Of a DNA stretch of 64,000 bases, positions 48,046 to 59,199 are shown one piece after another. The position numbers and the translations under genes are program-made. Within the stretch, counting starts at the first letter, position 1. The number at the start of each line of letters is the position of its first letter. Below the pieces are notes generated by a model, which saw only the letters and a list, made by a program, of their open reading frames with translations, was not told the origin of the DNA and made no database searches. Source of the DNA: Blasia pusilla (Eukaryota; Marchantiophyta; Marchantiopsida; Blasiales). The stretch is taken from positions 1,054,001 through 1,118,000 of the forward strand of contig CM114273.1 of the NCBI GenBank assembly GCA_050084515.1. The letters are read 5' to 3'.

Positions 48046-49485
48046 ATGGTTAAGAAGTTGTGGGGAGTAGTTCAAAAAGGCAACGTTGTGTCTCTACAGG
48101 AGCTTCCTGCCAAGTTTTTTGTCGAAGGAGAGGCACAAGTCAAGCAGAGTGTTGCGAGGATAGCACGCAAGAAACAAAATCTAATGGGTTGGCTTCAGCG
48201 AGATCAAGCCAAGTACTCTGAGTTTATGGCCAAGCAACAATATGAGGAATGGTTGGCCACAAGAGATTCCAAAAAAGCAAAAGATATTTGTGAGGAGAGA
48301 GCTGGTGTATATGTTCCAAGTCAAAGGAAACATGACAAAGATACCTGGTGTAAGAAGGGAAAACAGGGCTTGAAAGTGAGAGCAAAGGAGAAGGGTGGAG
48401 ACTTACATAAGTCTTCGGAATCAGATAGCAGTGATTTCCAACCCTTGCCACCCCGGCGTCGTCGCTTAGGCGACGACGCGGGTAAGGCTGTTAACAGTAA
48501 AGAGGCGCGTAAGGCTTCTAATTGCAAAGTACCACAGCGTTCAACGGGCCAAAGGAAGGCCGAGACACCAAAATTGAAGGGGAAGAATGTTACAGCAACA
48601 GTCGAGTCCCCCTCTACACAATCGAAAAGTAAGCAGCAAGACAGTAGGAGTTCCATGCAAGTGGATGCCATTCCATCAGCAAGAGAGATAGGTGTTGATA
48701 AAGCTATTCCACCAGGTGGGGAGGCTTCAAGGGTGGATCCCACTCCACCCCCGAGAGAGAGTCAATTGGTGGAACCCATTCCAGCAGGTGGGGAGGCTCC
48801 AAGGGTGGATCCCACTCCACCCCTGAGAGAGAGTCAGTTGGTGGAACCCATTCCACTAGGTGGGGATTCTATCAATGCGGATGCCACTCCACCTTCGGGA
48901 CTTCAGCCTAATGTGGAACTCATTCCACAAGAGGGGGGAGCCGAAAGTGTGTATGCACAGTGTCGAGGTGATACGCCTGTGGAACCCATTCCACACACTC
49001 CATGTGGTGAGAATGGGGCAGCCATCCATCATGAAGGGGTTACAGACGATCCACATTTGGTCAAGACAACCGGCTCTGCATTTTTCACCCCTATTCATGA
49101 AGATGTGCAGATTCCTTTTGCAAATTTGGTAGCATTGGAGGATCATGAAGATGCTGATGATGACACCCTTCTAAAGAAACAACCATCCTCTAGAGAATTG
49201 AGAGCTTTGAAGAAAAAATTGGGCAAGACGTTGTTGAATGATATCAATGACAACATTAGTAGTGAGGTACCTAAACTTGGCACTCACTCACAAGTGACTA
49301 AGGCCAAGTACGTGAAGTCCACACGAACAGGTTTGACACCTATTGTCGAGGAGTGCGAATTAGGAAAGTCGAAATCTGAAGTCCTCCAACAAATGATGGC
49401 AACCCTCCCAACTAGGATGGCTAAAAGGAAGAACAAGTACGGCCAGCTCAACCCAGGAGTGGAAAAGAAAAATAAAAAGGTATGA
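48046..49485 (+). CDS. Uncharacterised 479-residue basic, proline-rich protein
   Basis: This is the longest uninterrupted frame in the window. The N-terminal third is helical and charged (SVARIARKKQNLMGWLQRDQ). A serine/aspartate patch is followed by a basic cluster PPRRRR near residue 136, a plausible nuclear localisation signal. Residues about 205-325 are proline-rich; two near-identical 24-residue repeats (DNA 48715-48786 and 48787-48858) contain SRVDPTPPPRESQLVEPIPA and related text, with AIP or PIP at intervals. The DNA for these repeats carries the CCATTCCA word of the adjacent 21-bp arrays. A consensus splice donor (AAG/GTATGA) overlaps the end, so a short further exon is possible. I recognise no catalytic domain. 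It sits upstream of the transposase, as accessory frames of Mutator-like elements often do; a host gene or captured sequence is equally possible. Confidence 0.5.
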   Translation: MVKKLWGVVQKGNVVSLQELPAKFFVEGEAQVKQSVARIARKKQNLMGWLQRDQAKYSEFMAKQQYEEWLATRDSKKAKDICEERAGVYVPSQRKHDKDTWCKKGKQGLKVRAKEKGGDLHKSSESDSSDFQPLPPRRRRLGDDAGKAVNSKEARKASNCKVPQRSTGQRKAETPKLKGKNVTATVESPSTQSKSKQQDSRSSMQVDAIPSAREIGVDKAIPPGGEASRVDPTPPPRESQLVEPIPAGGEAPRVDPTPPLRESQLVEPIPLGGDSINADATPPSGLQPNVELIPQEGGAESVYAQCRGDTPVEPIPHTPCGENGAAIHHEGVTDDPHLVKTTGSAFFTPIHEDVQIPFANLVALEDHEDADDDTLLKKQPSSRELRALKKKLGKTLLNDINDNISSEVPKLGTHSQVTKAKYVKSTRTGLTPIVEECELGKSKSEVLQQMMATLPTRMAKRKNKYGQLNPGVEKKNKKV

Positions 49486-50156
49486 ATGTATGTATGAGTA
49501 TGCACTCTCTATGTGATTTTGTGATTATGGCAAGAGTCCTTGTTCTCTACCTCCAATTTGCTCTCTTATTTTACTTTCATAATAGCTTAGCATGGATAGT
49601 AATGATATTCCTATCTCTGATTTTTTTCTGGTTTTGTCATTGTAGATAGCGTAGATGGACATGTTCCCATATTGGATATGGGAAGCTAGATTCCAGAGTC
49701 ATTGCCCTGTGGTTTTTTAGATACTTCTCTCACGGCAGATGTATACCCTCGTTAGTTTTTGTCATTAGCGCTGTAGTTTTTGTACTTCTCAAACCTTATC
49801 TGAAAGTAATTTTGTACATAGGCTCTTAAAGAATGTACTACAAGTATACAGTTGGTTCTTCACTTATACTTAAGTGACAAGCCCCATAGTAGTAGAGTTA
49901 GAAGAGGTTTACACAAGTGGGACATGCTACCACTAGGAATCCCACCACCTTGCACAGAAAGTATTTGATTCTGAATTCAAAGTGGTGGGAGTTCACAGAC
50001 TTCCATGATTCCTTTTCTTACACTGCGTACAATTTGGGCAGCAAGTTCCTGAGGTTCGAGAGCAATGTAACACGCCGATTGGAGGGCAATCCAAATCACT
50101 AAAGTTATTCTAAGAAATTCCTGTACCTTTCCATGCTTAGGAGGAAATCTTCAGCG
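49486..50156. other. Spacer between the proline-rich frame and the second array
   Basis: No coding signal is visible. It contains a possible acceptor (TTTTGTCATTGTAG/ATAGCGTAG at about 49645) that would end the preceding frame within three codons. Confidence 0.4.
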
Positions 50157-50382
50157 AAGCATTCCATGTATTTGAGAAACCATTCCAGTTCTCAGAGAAG
50201 CCATTCCACCTTTATAGAAGCCATTCCACAAAACAGAGAAGCCATTCCATGTGAAAGGAAAGCCATTCCATGTCTATGGGAAGCCATTCCATGTCAATGC
50301 AAAGCCATTCCATATGTCAGTGAAGACATTCCATTGGTAATGGATAGGGCTAGGATCTTTTTGAAAGCAGGAATGCAGAATG
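50157..50382 (+). repeat. 21-bp repeat array, long copy (nine core words)
   Basis: Nine cores of the form AGCCATTCCA (first and last slightly altered) are spaced 20-21 bases apart from 50157 to about 50333. The nine to ten bases between cores vary freely except for a few shared units. The flank to 50382 matches that after the 46991 array. Because the period is seven codons, one frame remains open: REAIPCE, RKAIPCL, WEAIPCQ, CKAIPYV. A CRISPR array is excluded by unit length and by the plant context. Confidence 0.85.
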
Positions 50383-50713
50383 GGAACCTAATCTAGACTT
50401 CTTCATTCACCTAAATCCCAATACATGCCATTTGTTAAACCATGTCCAACCAGATTAGTAAATTTTTGAATAGCACTTTTGACACATGTTCTTTCTGTCT
50501 TATTAACATATAGGGAAAAATTGATCACAGAATTGGCCTCCCCGAAATGGTTACATCTGACATGCTTGCAAGTGGTAGCTCTTCAACAAGGAGGATAGTA
50601 TCCATGAACAAGATTTTTGTTCAAACTAATATTCCTCCAGGACTTATCTCAGCCAACAAGCTTTCCTGGGATGACGATCATGTAGCATACATACCTTGAA
50701 AAAGATTACATGA

Positions 50714-53459
50714 CTTCATTCTTGGCGAGGGGCATGGCGATGGAAGGAACCCAACAACATTCTGGAAAGGAATGTCAAGATTGGGCAAGGGCTGCTCCAG
50801 AGACATGGATGGAGGGTTAAGCCCCACCAGATCCAAGCGGAGCATTCAAAGATGTTGAAAGAGCGCTCGTTGACGGATCCCAACTTTGAGGAGAGTTTGA
50901 CCCGAGATGACTTCATGCAAATGCATGATATACGAAACATAAAAAAACAATTCAATCAGGAGATATTTCTATATGGTAGGAGCGAGAACGAGTCCTTGAA
51001 CTTGTTTGTTGAGTATTCTTCTGAAAAGGTGTTCATTTACGAGCCTTACATGGATGAGACACGTCCATTCATTCTGGGATTCCAAAGCCAATGGCAGTTG
51101 AATGCTCTTGTAAAGTATGGACATGGCAGCGCCTTGAGCATGGATAGCACATTTGGCACAAATCACAACATGGTACTTGCTCTTACTTATTTTGTTGAAG
51201 AGATATTTCATGTGAAGTAAGTCTTCTTATTACTTTCATTCATGTTTTAATGATTCCATATAAACATGGTACTAACACTTGTATTGATGTTTTTTAGTTT
51301 TCCCTATATACTTTGCTGGTGTTTGATGATCACCACTCAAGGATACCCGTGGCATGGGTTCTCACATCTAGTGCAAAAGAAGTGTATTTGGGAAAGTGGT
51401 TGAAAGCTATCTTGGATAAATGTAGAGTCATCCAACCAAATTGGGAACCAAATGCGATCATTGTTGACGACGCTTTGGCAGAGCAAAAATGCATGAAGGT
51501 GAGAATAAATTCCTCTATATTCATTAACGACAATTGGCATGATGGGTTAACAGTAGATTTGGATAGGATAATGTTCTCACATTTTTTCTCACGGTGGAGG
51601 AAACCATTCCATCGTTGCAAAAATCATTTCCGCCAGCATACATCAATATCCTTCTATGGTATGAGTGCTTTAAGCAACATTAGCTATGCATATGAATTTG
51701 TATTCATTATTTTTCCAACATGTAGGTCCCTCAAGAAGGGAAACCATTCCACCATCATAGAAGCGATTCTATCTAGTCATAATGTAGAGTAAATGATTGG
51801 AACCCTTTGAACATGGCAATATTTCCAACAGCACACATCATTCTATGTCTATGGCATGTACGGCATGACTGGTTAAAGCAGTTGAAGAAAAAGGTGCGTA
51901 GTCATGGCATGAGAGCTGAAATGTCGCGAAGGCTAGGAGACATCATGTATGTGAATCGATGTGGCACATACACACAACAAGTTATTTTGAATGACGCAAA
52001 GAGGGACCTACAGAAATGACTGAAGTAAACTTCGCTGAAGTCATTGAACTTCAACGAAGTGGGTGAAAGCAGCAAGGGACTATCCTCATGCAAATCAAGA
52101 CACGAATGCGGAAATTGAGAACTATCATGGAAGCATGAAGGCTATCCTACATGATGACCACAAAACATTATCATAGAGAAGAGGGGACTACCTAGTTTGG
52201 AAACTCATCAATGACATTGAGGCATGGTATTTCCACGTCCACTTGTTGAAATGGAGAGGATTTGTGATAAATGCGACACATGAAAAATACGTAAACAACG
52301 CTATTTTGAAAGGGAAAGAAATTTCTGGTAGTGATGTAGAGATCATACGCACCAAGGGGGAGGTGAGTATGGCAAGAGTTAGGAGTCAGACATTGGAGAA
52401 TAAATGGTATGAAGTCTACAACTACGATACAGAGTGGGGTCATTGTGACTGTCCATGGTCTCTAAAGGGGAACATTTGCAAGCATATTGTAAGGGCCTCT
52501 TACATTCTTGTTTTCTCCTTCTTTTCAAAGTGAATTGAACATATTACTTTACATATGTACTAAAAATGGTATTATATTATACTGAGTTTTTTTTTTTAAG
52601 TATGCCAAACAGATTGCTGCCTTATTGAAGGAAAATTACAATGAAGCAGATTTGGTGAAGATTCTGGGAACAAGGTTAGGAACAAGACAGGGCGGGATGG
52701 CTCATCTCAAGCTCATAACACAACAATCGAATGAGGAATTGGAGAATGATCCATGCCAACCTGAGATGTTTGACATGCATCCAAATGGAGGTAAATAACA
52801 ATAGTGAACATCGGGTAATGTATACTTGGTGGATCAGGTCATGTCTACTTTTGGGACCAGGTTATGTAAACTTTAGGGATCAAGGCATGTCTACTTCTAG
52901 GACCATGTCATGTATACGTCATGGATCATGTAATGTATACTTCTAGGATCAGGTCTAGAACTAGGTCATGTATACTTTAAGGATCAGGTCATGTATACTT
53001 CTACAAGCAGGTCATGAATACTTCCAAGATCATAAAAATGTTCATATTTCAATATGGGATTTGATATGAGTGGTGGCTACTGCTAAACTAATTGTTTTCC
53101 ATCTTTGGTGTTGGCACATAGACACCATTTCACTAGGATGTCGATTATCATCGGATTGTGCAAACCCTGTAACAAACTCCAGTATTGAAGAAATTGACAA
53201 CTTGTTCTCAAGCATACGACTTTCCTGTGTTGACAATGCTCGCCTTCTTACTTTAACTGCAAGGGCTTTGAAGGAGCTAAGCGGAAGGATCGAGTCTGCA
53301 AAAATAGCAGTTGAAAATGGGTTGACACCTCAACCAGGTAATCCATTGTCCCATTTTCAAGATGGATTCCTAAAAAATAATTCCATTACACGAGTTCAAT
53401 CAAACATTGAACGTTGGTCCCGACGTAGAAGAAGATCTACAAGATCCATGAGAGACTAG
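50714..53459 (+). pseudogene. Mutator-like (MULE) transposase with SWIM zinc finger, multi-exon, broken
   Basis: The N-terminal part (50714-51217) includes RVKPHQIQAEHSKMLKE, MHDIRNIKKQ and the first catalytic Asp in MDSTFGTN (Asp codon 51143). After an intron-like gap, 51298-51498 reads FSLYTLLVFDDHHSRIPVAW then WEPNAIIVDDALAEQKCMK, with the second Asp. Further blocks follow: FPTAHIILCLWHVRHDWLK at about 51816-51880, then WKLINDIEAWYFHVHLLKWR-type text and the SWIM finger CDCPWSLKGNICKH at about 52442-52490. After a second gap come YAKQIAALLKENYNEADLVK (about 52600) and a C-terminal region at 53140-53459 ending RRRRRSTRSMRD. The first intron junction as read (AA/GTAAGT to TTTTTAG/TTTTCC) leaves the frames out of phase, and there is a stop at 52018, so the copy is probably dead. 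MULE transposases cut and paste DNA with a DDE nuclease; SWIM fingers bind DNA. Confidence 0.75.
52806..53032 (+). repeat. 23-bp tandem array inside the MULE gene
   Basis: About nine units of the type GTCATGTATACTTCTAGGATCAG recur every 23 bases, one of them shortened (52950-52962). They lie between the exon-like block at 52600-52790 and the C-terminal block at 53140, so they are probably intronic. Confidence 0.8.
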
Positions 53460-56400
53460 AATGATAGGCAAAACCCAAACTCATTCACTGACCAACCTTT
53501 ATTCCCCAGAGCAAAGTCTAGAAAGATAAAGTTGGGCCCACAAGCCCAACTTGATAGAGAATCAGCCATTGCCTCATCAACATGTACAAACACATAGTGA
53601 AAGTGGAGCAGGCACCAAGAATTTTGAATATCACATGAATTCCTATCCTTTTAGGAAGTAATGGATGAAATTTTGTTGCAAAATTTTCATGAATATTTTG
53701 GAGTTGGGACATAAAGGAGATCGAGAATTTTATTTATTCTATTATTTTTTGTATTTTGTTCAATATGAAGAATGACGTCTTCTGAATTTTTGACAGTGAC
53801 CTGTATGTGATGGACACCATTCCACGGTACATTATAATGTTCAATATATATGTTTTTGTTCCTTGCATACTTCAGAAGTTGTCCATAATAAAATATCTTA
53901 TGTGTGAGAACCACATGTGATTCTTAGGATACGATTCTTAGGTTACCATTGTATGTGAATGTCATCCTCCATGCAGAACTACCTCACGAAACTTCACCAT
54001 TTTCTGTTCCTTCCTTCGGGGATTTTAAGCTACTCTGAAACCACCTGTTCTGTGTGGTGAACATAACGCCATAAATCCTGAAAATCATTCAAAATAATCC
54101 ATGTGGCATGGATTCCAATCCCGAATTACCTTTCGGTAGTGGGAAATACTCCACTTCCCGAGGACACCATTCCACTTGATCTTTGAGGGATTACATCACG
54201 GATTCCATATGCAATGAAATTGATTCTCATGTTACCTATACAAAAAGAAAATGATCGAGCCACACTGATACAAGTGTAACAACATTTCTACTTATGTCTG
54301 TTCAATAATAAATGGTGTAAAGTTGTAAAGATAATAAGGTTTTCCGGGCCTTGGAGCCAACTGCTACTACTTCATCAAAGCTACGGACCAATAGGAGTTG
54401 AGCAAAGTAGCAACGTTAACCGGAACCATAGAATGTGGAATGGTTGTTGTAGGATTAATGCACAACGCATTCCGCTTGAGTGTCAGGAAAACACAAATCC
54501 TGGCCAAAAAGATGAGGATGCAAATAGAAGCGGATAGTAGGCGCACCGCAGCGTTGGAAAATCTCTACCGAAAAAACTCAATGTGGAGGACTGTGGGTGT
54601 TTCCAACTCCACATACACAAATTTTTGTTCTTGCTGGACGGTATGATGCATATGAAGAACTTGCAACAATATAGGGCTCGTAGATGGAACGAAGAAACAT
54701 GGTCAGTACACATTCTTCCATCAGAAGCTAATATTGATTATTGTTGAACAATACGGTACGAAGCATGAAAAAACGCTCCTAAAGAACAGGCGTTAAAGCC
54801 AGATTGTTGCCCATGTCCGGGGCCTCAAATTTGGCGTGTGGGGAGGGGATGATGCTCTCCAGTGCAACGGGAGACTGAGGTCCGTCGATGCGATGGCGGT
54901 TCAATTTGGAATCGATTGAGCTCAATCTACAGTGGAGAGAATGGATAGGGAGTGCCAGCGTGGGTCATTGCAAACACTTTTGATTCAAACAGACGACGTG
55001 AATCGCCTCCATGTGGGATTCGGAGCTGCAATGCAAATCCGATGCAAGCAAGGGTGCGGAAACATATCAAAACATCGGCATCCGCACAAAGGTGCACATC
55101 AAGGCAAAACATCCTATCCGTCCAAAGGTGCGGAAACACACCAAAACAAAAAAAAATCTGAGCAGAATCAAAACTACCTTGGTGAATCACTGAGCAAACA
55201 AGAACGATAGCAGCAGCAGCGGAGCCCCAATGGAACAACGTTGTATGATGGAGAGCAACCATAAACGAGCAACGATAGGACGATCGGAGCACATGGTGGC
55301 GGGGCGGCATGACAAGCAGAAACGAGGTCGCCACGAAATGCCGGAGCCAAAATGCCATGTCCAAAAACTTTTTAAACCTTTCAAATTTGAATTTTTCCAC
55401 ACATGATGATGGAGGCAGGGGCATGATCCAAGAGCAACCATGATGGATGCATGTAGATGCATTCCGTAGTCATGACCATGGTAAATGACGGAACTGGGAA
55501 TCCCCGTTCGGATATCGGAGGCAAGCGCTTACATTCTCCGTGTGGCCTAAACCCGCTTAAGCTAACCCATCTACCGCTTAAGCTAATGTAACTTTAACCC
55601 GTCCATGTAGGGCGACCGGGCTTGCATTTAATGCCACGGGCTTTGGCTCTAACGCCCAGCGTGCCGAATAGTTTGTTCATCAATTAAACTTACGTAGAGT
55701 TCTAGGCCCTAGAGCTCCTTGCAAAGGCCTTGGATTATTTTTCTCTTCGGAAACAATTACCCGTCTATTTAAAAATCCTTCGAATTCTTACGCCGAATTA
55801 GAAGTCTACGAGTAAGGGACCGTGCCTTTAATAATTCAGATTTCAAAATCATTCTCCTTACCAATCTCTATATGACCTCAACTAAGATGACCAAACATTA
55901 ATTCCAGGGAGTAATGATATTTGTGAAATAGGGACCTTAAAAAATTCATCCTCTCATTAGTATATAGATTTCATTTAGGGCATTTTGAAAAGAAAAGATT
56001 CATATTTCCCACTAGAATATAAATTTTATTTTAGGGTATTTTGAAAAAAAATCATATTTGTGGGTGATTTTCTTTACTTTCCTTGCATACACTCTTATTT
56101 ACTTTTGTCCTAAGTATCATGTCTCATAAGGCCACACTTTTGTTGAACTTGCATAGAGTTCTAGGCCATAAAGCCTTATGTTGTGGCCAATTTCAAGCCA
56201 TAAATATTTCTTCCTAACATATTCTAAATTCTAAGTCTCAACCTCTTATCTTAAGATAATTATGTCCTAACTTAAGATAGTTATCTATAGTTATCTTAAA
56301 TTATAGATTCAACCAAAGTGTCTAAGGTTTTGCACAAACTAAATATTTAAGAAATTTTTTTGAAATTTTCTTTAATTATGTGGCATGGCAATCAAGGTTG

Positions 56401-57590
56401 AATGTGTCAGTGGACTTATGTCCGTCCTATGGAAGGGTTTGTCCGTATGGGCCCCACTTTTCTTTTCTTTTCTTTTTCATTCCCTTTACTTGCCTTCGTG
56501 TTCCATACTCCCCCATTTCTTCCTTCCTCCACCTCCACTCCCTCTTCCCTCATTGCTCCTCTCATTCTTGCCTGAGTTGCCTTCCATCATGGACTAAAAG
56601 TGTGGGTCCCACCTCTTGGAACCCATGTTTGTGGACATGTTCAGACTTGTCCATCCATATCCATCCTAAGGAAGGACTTGTCCGTTTTTGTGCAACCATG
56701 ATGGCAACTATTCTCTTACCTATGTGGAAGCCAAAAACCCGGCTATTCCATATTTTTCAGAGAGTTTCTAGAAATTCTATAGGGAATTTTTTTTGAAGCT
56801 TAAATGTACGACCATAGTCTTTTATGTGTCCTTCTAAAGCAATCCTCGTAATTTCATCTAAATGTTTAGTACCTAGTTATAGTCTATGATGAAACTTTCT
56901 CTTTATCTTTATCCTATTATAAATTGAGAATATTGTCTTAGATATGGCAGTCCTAATATCCTTGACCTTGCAATATTAGCCAACACAAGAAATTTTACAA
57001 ACTTACATTATAAAGATATGCTCTACTTCAAAATTTCCCATAGATCCCCTGAAATTACTATCTTTTCGATTATGTTGTAGCCACCAAATCAATGAATTAG
57101 AATTCTTTCTTTACAATCAGAGAATTTATGAATGCTCCCTCCATGGTAAATAAGATCCAAAATATCCACAAAAGTCTTCCAAATCCTTACATCCCCAAAT
57201 ATTTTAATATAGCATATAATGGTTGCGCAGTAATGGACTTGTTCATCCATGGGAGAGACATGTCCATGGATGAACATTGATGAATAGACACACATGTCCA
57301 TGGATATGCCCAACAGGTCTCTTGCTCAGGTTCTTTTGAAACCCAGTCGCCCGCACATGCTTGGGATGTGGGAACGGGATTGGGCTTGGATTAAGGGAGA
57401 TGGGTGGGGAAGGAATAGGTCTACGGGCTATGAGCTTGTCTATGGCCTACAGCCAAGGTTGCATAGAAATGGACAAAGTCCAAACATGCCCAAAAGATTC
57501 CGTGCCCGTACTCGAGCCCCTATGTTGAGCCCGTATCGTAGATCCGGGCTGGCTGAGCTTCGCATCCATTTTGTAGCTTGTATGAAGCCT
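53460..57590. other. No recognised gene; probable 3' side of the MULE and unrelated AT-rich DNA
   Basis: CACCATTCCAC occurs at 53810 and 54160, and its inverse GTGGAATGG at 54434. At 55050-55150 GGTGCGGAAACA and CAAAACA recur a few times. The 165-codon minus frame at 55424-54927 has no recognised domain and overlaps plus-strand frames of similar length. From 55850 to 57100 the DNA is AT-rich, with TTATCTTAA repeats near 56260-56305 and a pyrimidine-rich tract at 56460-56580. Confidence 0.4.
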
Positions 57591-57591
57591 A

Positions 57592-57646
57592 GGGGCCTAG
57601 TCCGCCTTGCGGGCCTACGTGCGGCCCGCAGGGCGGACTAGGCCCC
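57592..57646. repeat. GC-rich 24-bp hairpin with one mismatch
   Basis: Positions 57592-57615 (GGGGCCTAGTCCGCCTTGCG...) pair with 57623-57646 around a seven-base loop; the single mismatch is T opposite G, which would be a G-U pair in RNA. It is the most stable hairpin noticed in the window and lies in DNA (57320-57800) that shares words with 27000-27200 and 28640-28740. Confidence 0.8.
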
Positions 57647-57973
57647 CATTGGGTGGGCTCACGTCCGTATAGGGCCCAACTTGGGTCTACGTTACGAACC
57701 ATGGGTACCCTATCCCGGACGGAGATGTCCATCCTAGGAACACACATAAGTCCACGGACAAGGATATGTTTGCCTCGATGTGCAACCTTGCCCGTAGCTG
57801 GTGCCCCCGAACTACCCTAAACCCGCTTTGGCCGACATTAGGCCTGAAGGGCTTGCACTAGGCATGCTCAAGGCTTGCGCAAGATTTTCGTACATGGGCT
57901 TAGGGTGGGCTGGTGCGGGCCAAACGAGCTAGTTGAAGTATTACAATAGTGAAATATGATAACCTGTTTCTTC

Positions 57974-58560
57974 TTAGAAGGTAGATACATTCAAATCATG
58001 ACTTTCCATCATATAATTCATGATAATATAAGCAATCTCAAGGAAAAAAATGCTACCAATAGTACTAACATCAACAAACTTTTTTTGAAAGCTCGTACTT
58101 AAGTTAGCAAGGCAAATTAGAATATCAGCTAGAAAGTATGATTGATAGAGATCTAAACTAGTGTATAAATTTGAAGCATTCTCTTCATCTTCCAAAAGGG
58201 AAATATCTCCAAAGTATGCCTATATTGATTCAAGAAAATCACACCAAATATATACAACTTGCTAATGCAATACCCATTGTATCTAATAATTCCTCGTCAT
58301 AACTTGTTGAAAGTCATTCAACTTTTTTCTTTGAAGAACTTTTAAGATACCCTACTATGGCATCTAAAATAGAATCCAAGTTTTTCAAAGTTGATATAGA
58401 AATCAGATACTTTCGTAGTTTTCAAATCTAAAGATTAATTTTATGCACAACACAAATCCTTGAAAGGAAAAACGTGTCTACCCTTTGCTTCAATTGTGAA
58501 GCTACCTTGGTTTGGCTCCCTACCATTGTTGCATTGTGGAGGCACCATAAAAAAAAAAGA
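57974..58560 (-). pseudogene. hAT-like transposase remnant
   Basis: Read on the minus strand, short blocks in changing frames resemble the family of hAT-related transposases that carry a CxxHxxNL motif: LCCAHKINL near 58465-58440, NLDSILDAIVGYLKSSSKKK near 58385-58325, SYDEELLDTMGIA near 58310-58270, then LADILICLANLSTSFQKKFV and DVSTIGSIFF at 58130-58030. Stops separate the blocks. The similarity is judged from pattern memory and is not strong; another DNA transposon is possible. Confidence 0.4.
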
Positions 58561-58929
58561 TATGGTTCTTTAATCATCTAGCTTTCCACCTTTGATGAAC
58601 TCCAACAAGTTATTAGTGATAGCTTTCAAATATTTAGATTCATAATAGAGACGCTCTAGAAAATATCACTTTTCTTCACCTTCTTCTATGAATGTTGCAA
58701 ACATAACCAAAGTCCAATCATGGAAATATTAGTAGATTCTTAGAATTCCAAAGAAAGGAGAAGCTTCAACTCAAGCAAGAATCCTTCTCATCAAAATTTG
58801 GCAATAATGAAGAAACACATTTCACTAGAATCCTTGTCATCTTGATGAAGGTCTCTAGTGACGCCCAAGGTATGTGCCAAACTCTAGTTTCAGCATCTAC
58901 CTTCCTTGCGATTTCTAACTTCTAAATTC

Positions 58930-59199
58930 CTATAGGAACTCCTGAAAATTTCTTTCAAATAGATCATAACCTCTCCATGTCACTAAGTACTCATTTACTA
59001 ATCTCCTTCCTCTCTCTCCTCTACATTCATCCAATTTAGTCTTGACTTTGAACTCCTCTTGGTCTTCACCTTTGATTGGGTCTAATCGTCGTAATCTTCT
59101 CCAAGAGGTATCTTGTTCATCCACAAATGCCTTTAGTTTACTAACACCGAAAAACCTCATTTCCAATGATAATCTCAATTGGTACGACATCTCTGTCAC
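58930..59199 (-). pseudogene. Gypsy integrase tail with chromodomain, fragment
   Basis: The 89-codon minus frame reads MSYQLRLSLEMR, VSKLKAFVDEQD, SWRRLRRLDPIKGEDQEEFK and then RRLVNEYLVTWRGYDLFERN. The first part is the standard gypsy integrase tail preceding the linker, and EYLVTWRGYD is a chromodomain core. It is the extreme 3' coding end of a chromovirus different from that at 20-26 kb. Its upstream part is absent: directly to the right begins the LTR-like sequence of the PHD-finger element, which probably inserted here. Confidence 0.7.

Noticed and set aside
50157-50333. The 21-bp array as a CRISPR array
   Set aside because: Repeat cores of about 11 bases with 9-10-base spacers are far too short, and the DNA is eukaryotic with no cas genes.
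44680-54800. Terminal inverted repeats for the Mutator-like element
   Set aside because: AGGCGTTTTTTTGGCG near 44800 and the CGCTCC/AGGCGTT text near 54775 looked related at first, but no consistent alignment could be made.
54927-55424. 165-codon minus-strand frame as a gene
   Set aside because: No recognised domain or splice signals, and open frames of similar length overlap on the other strand through a small GTGCGGAAAC repeat.
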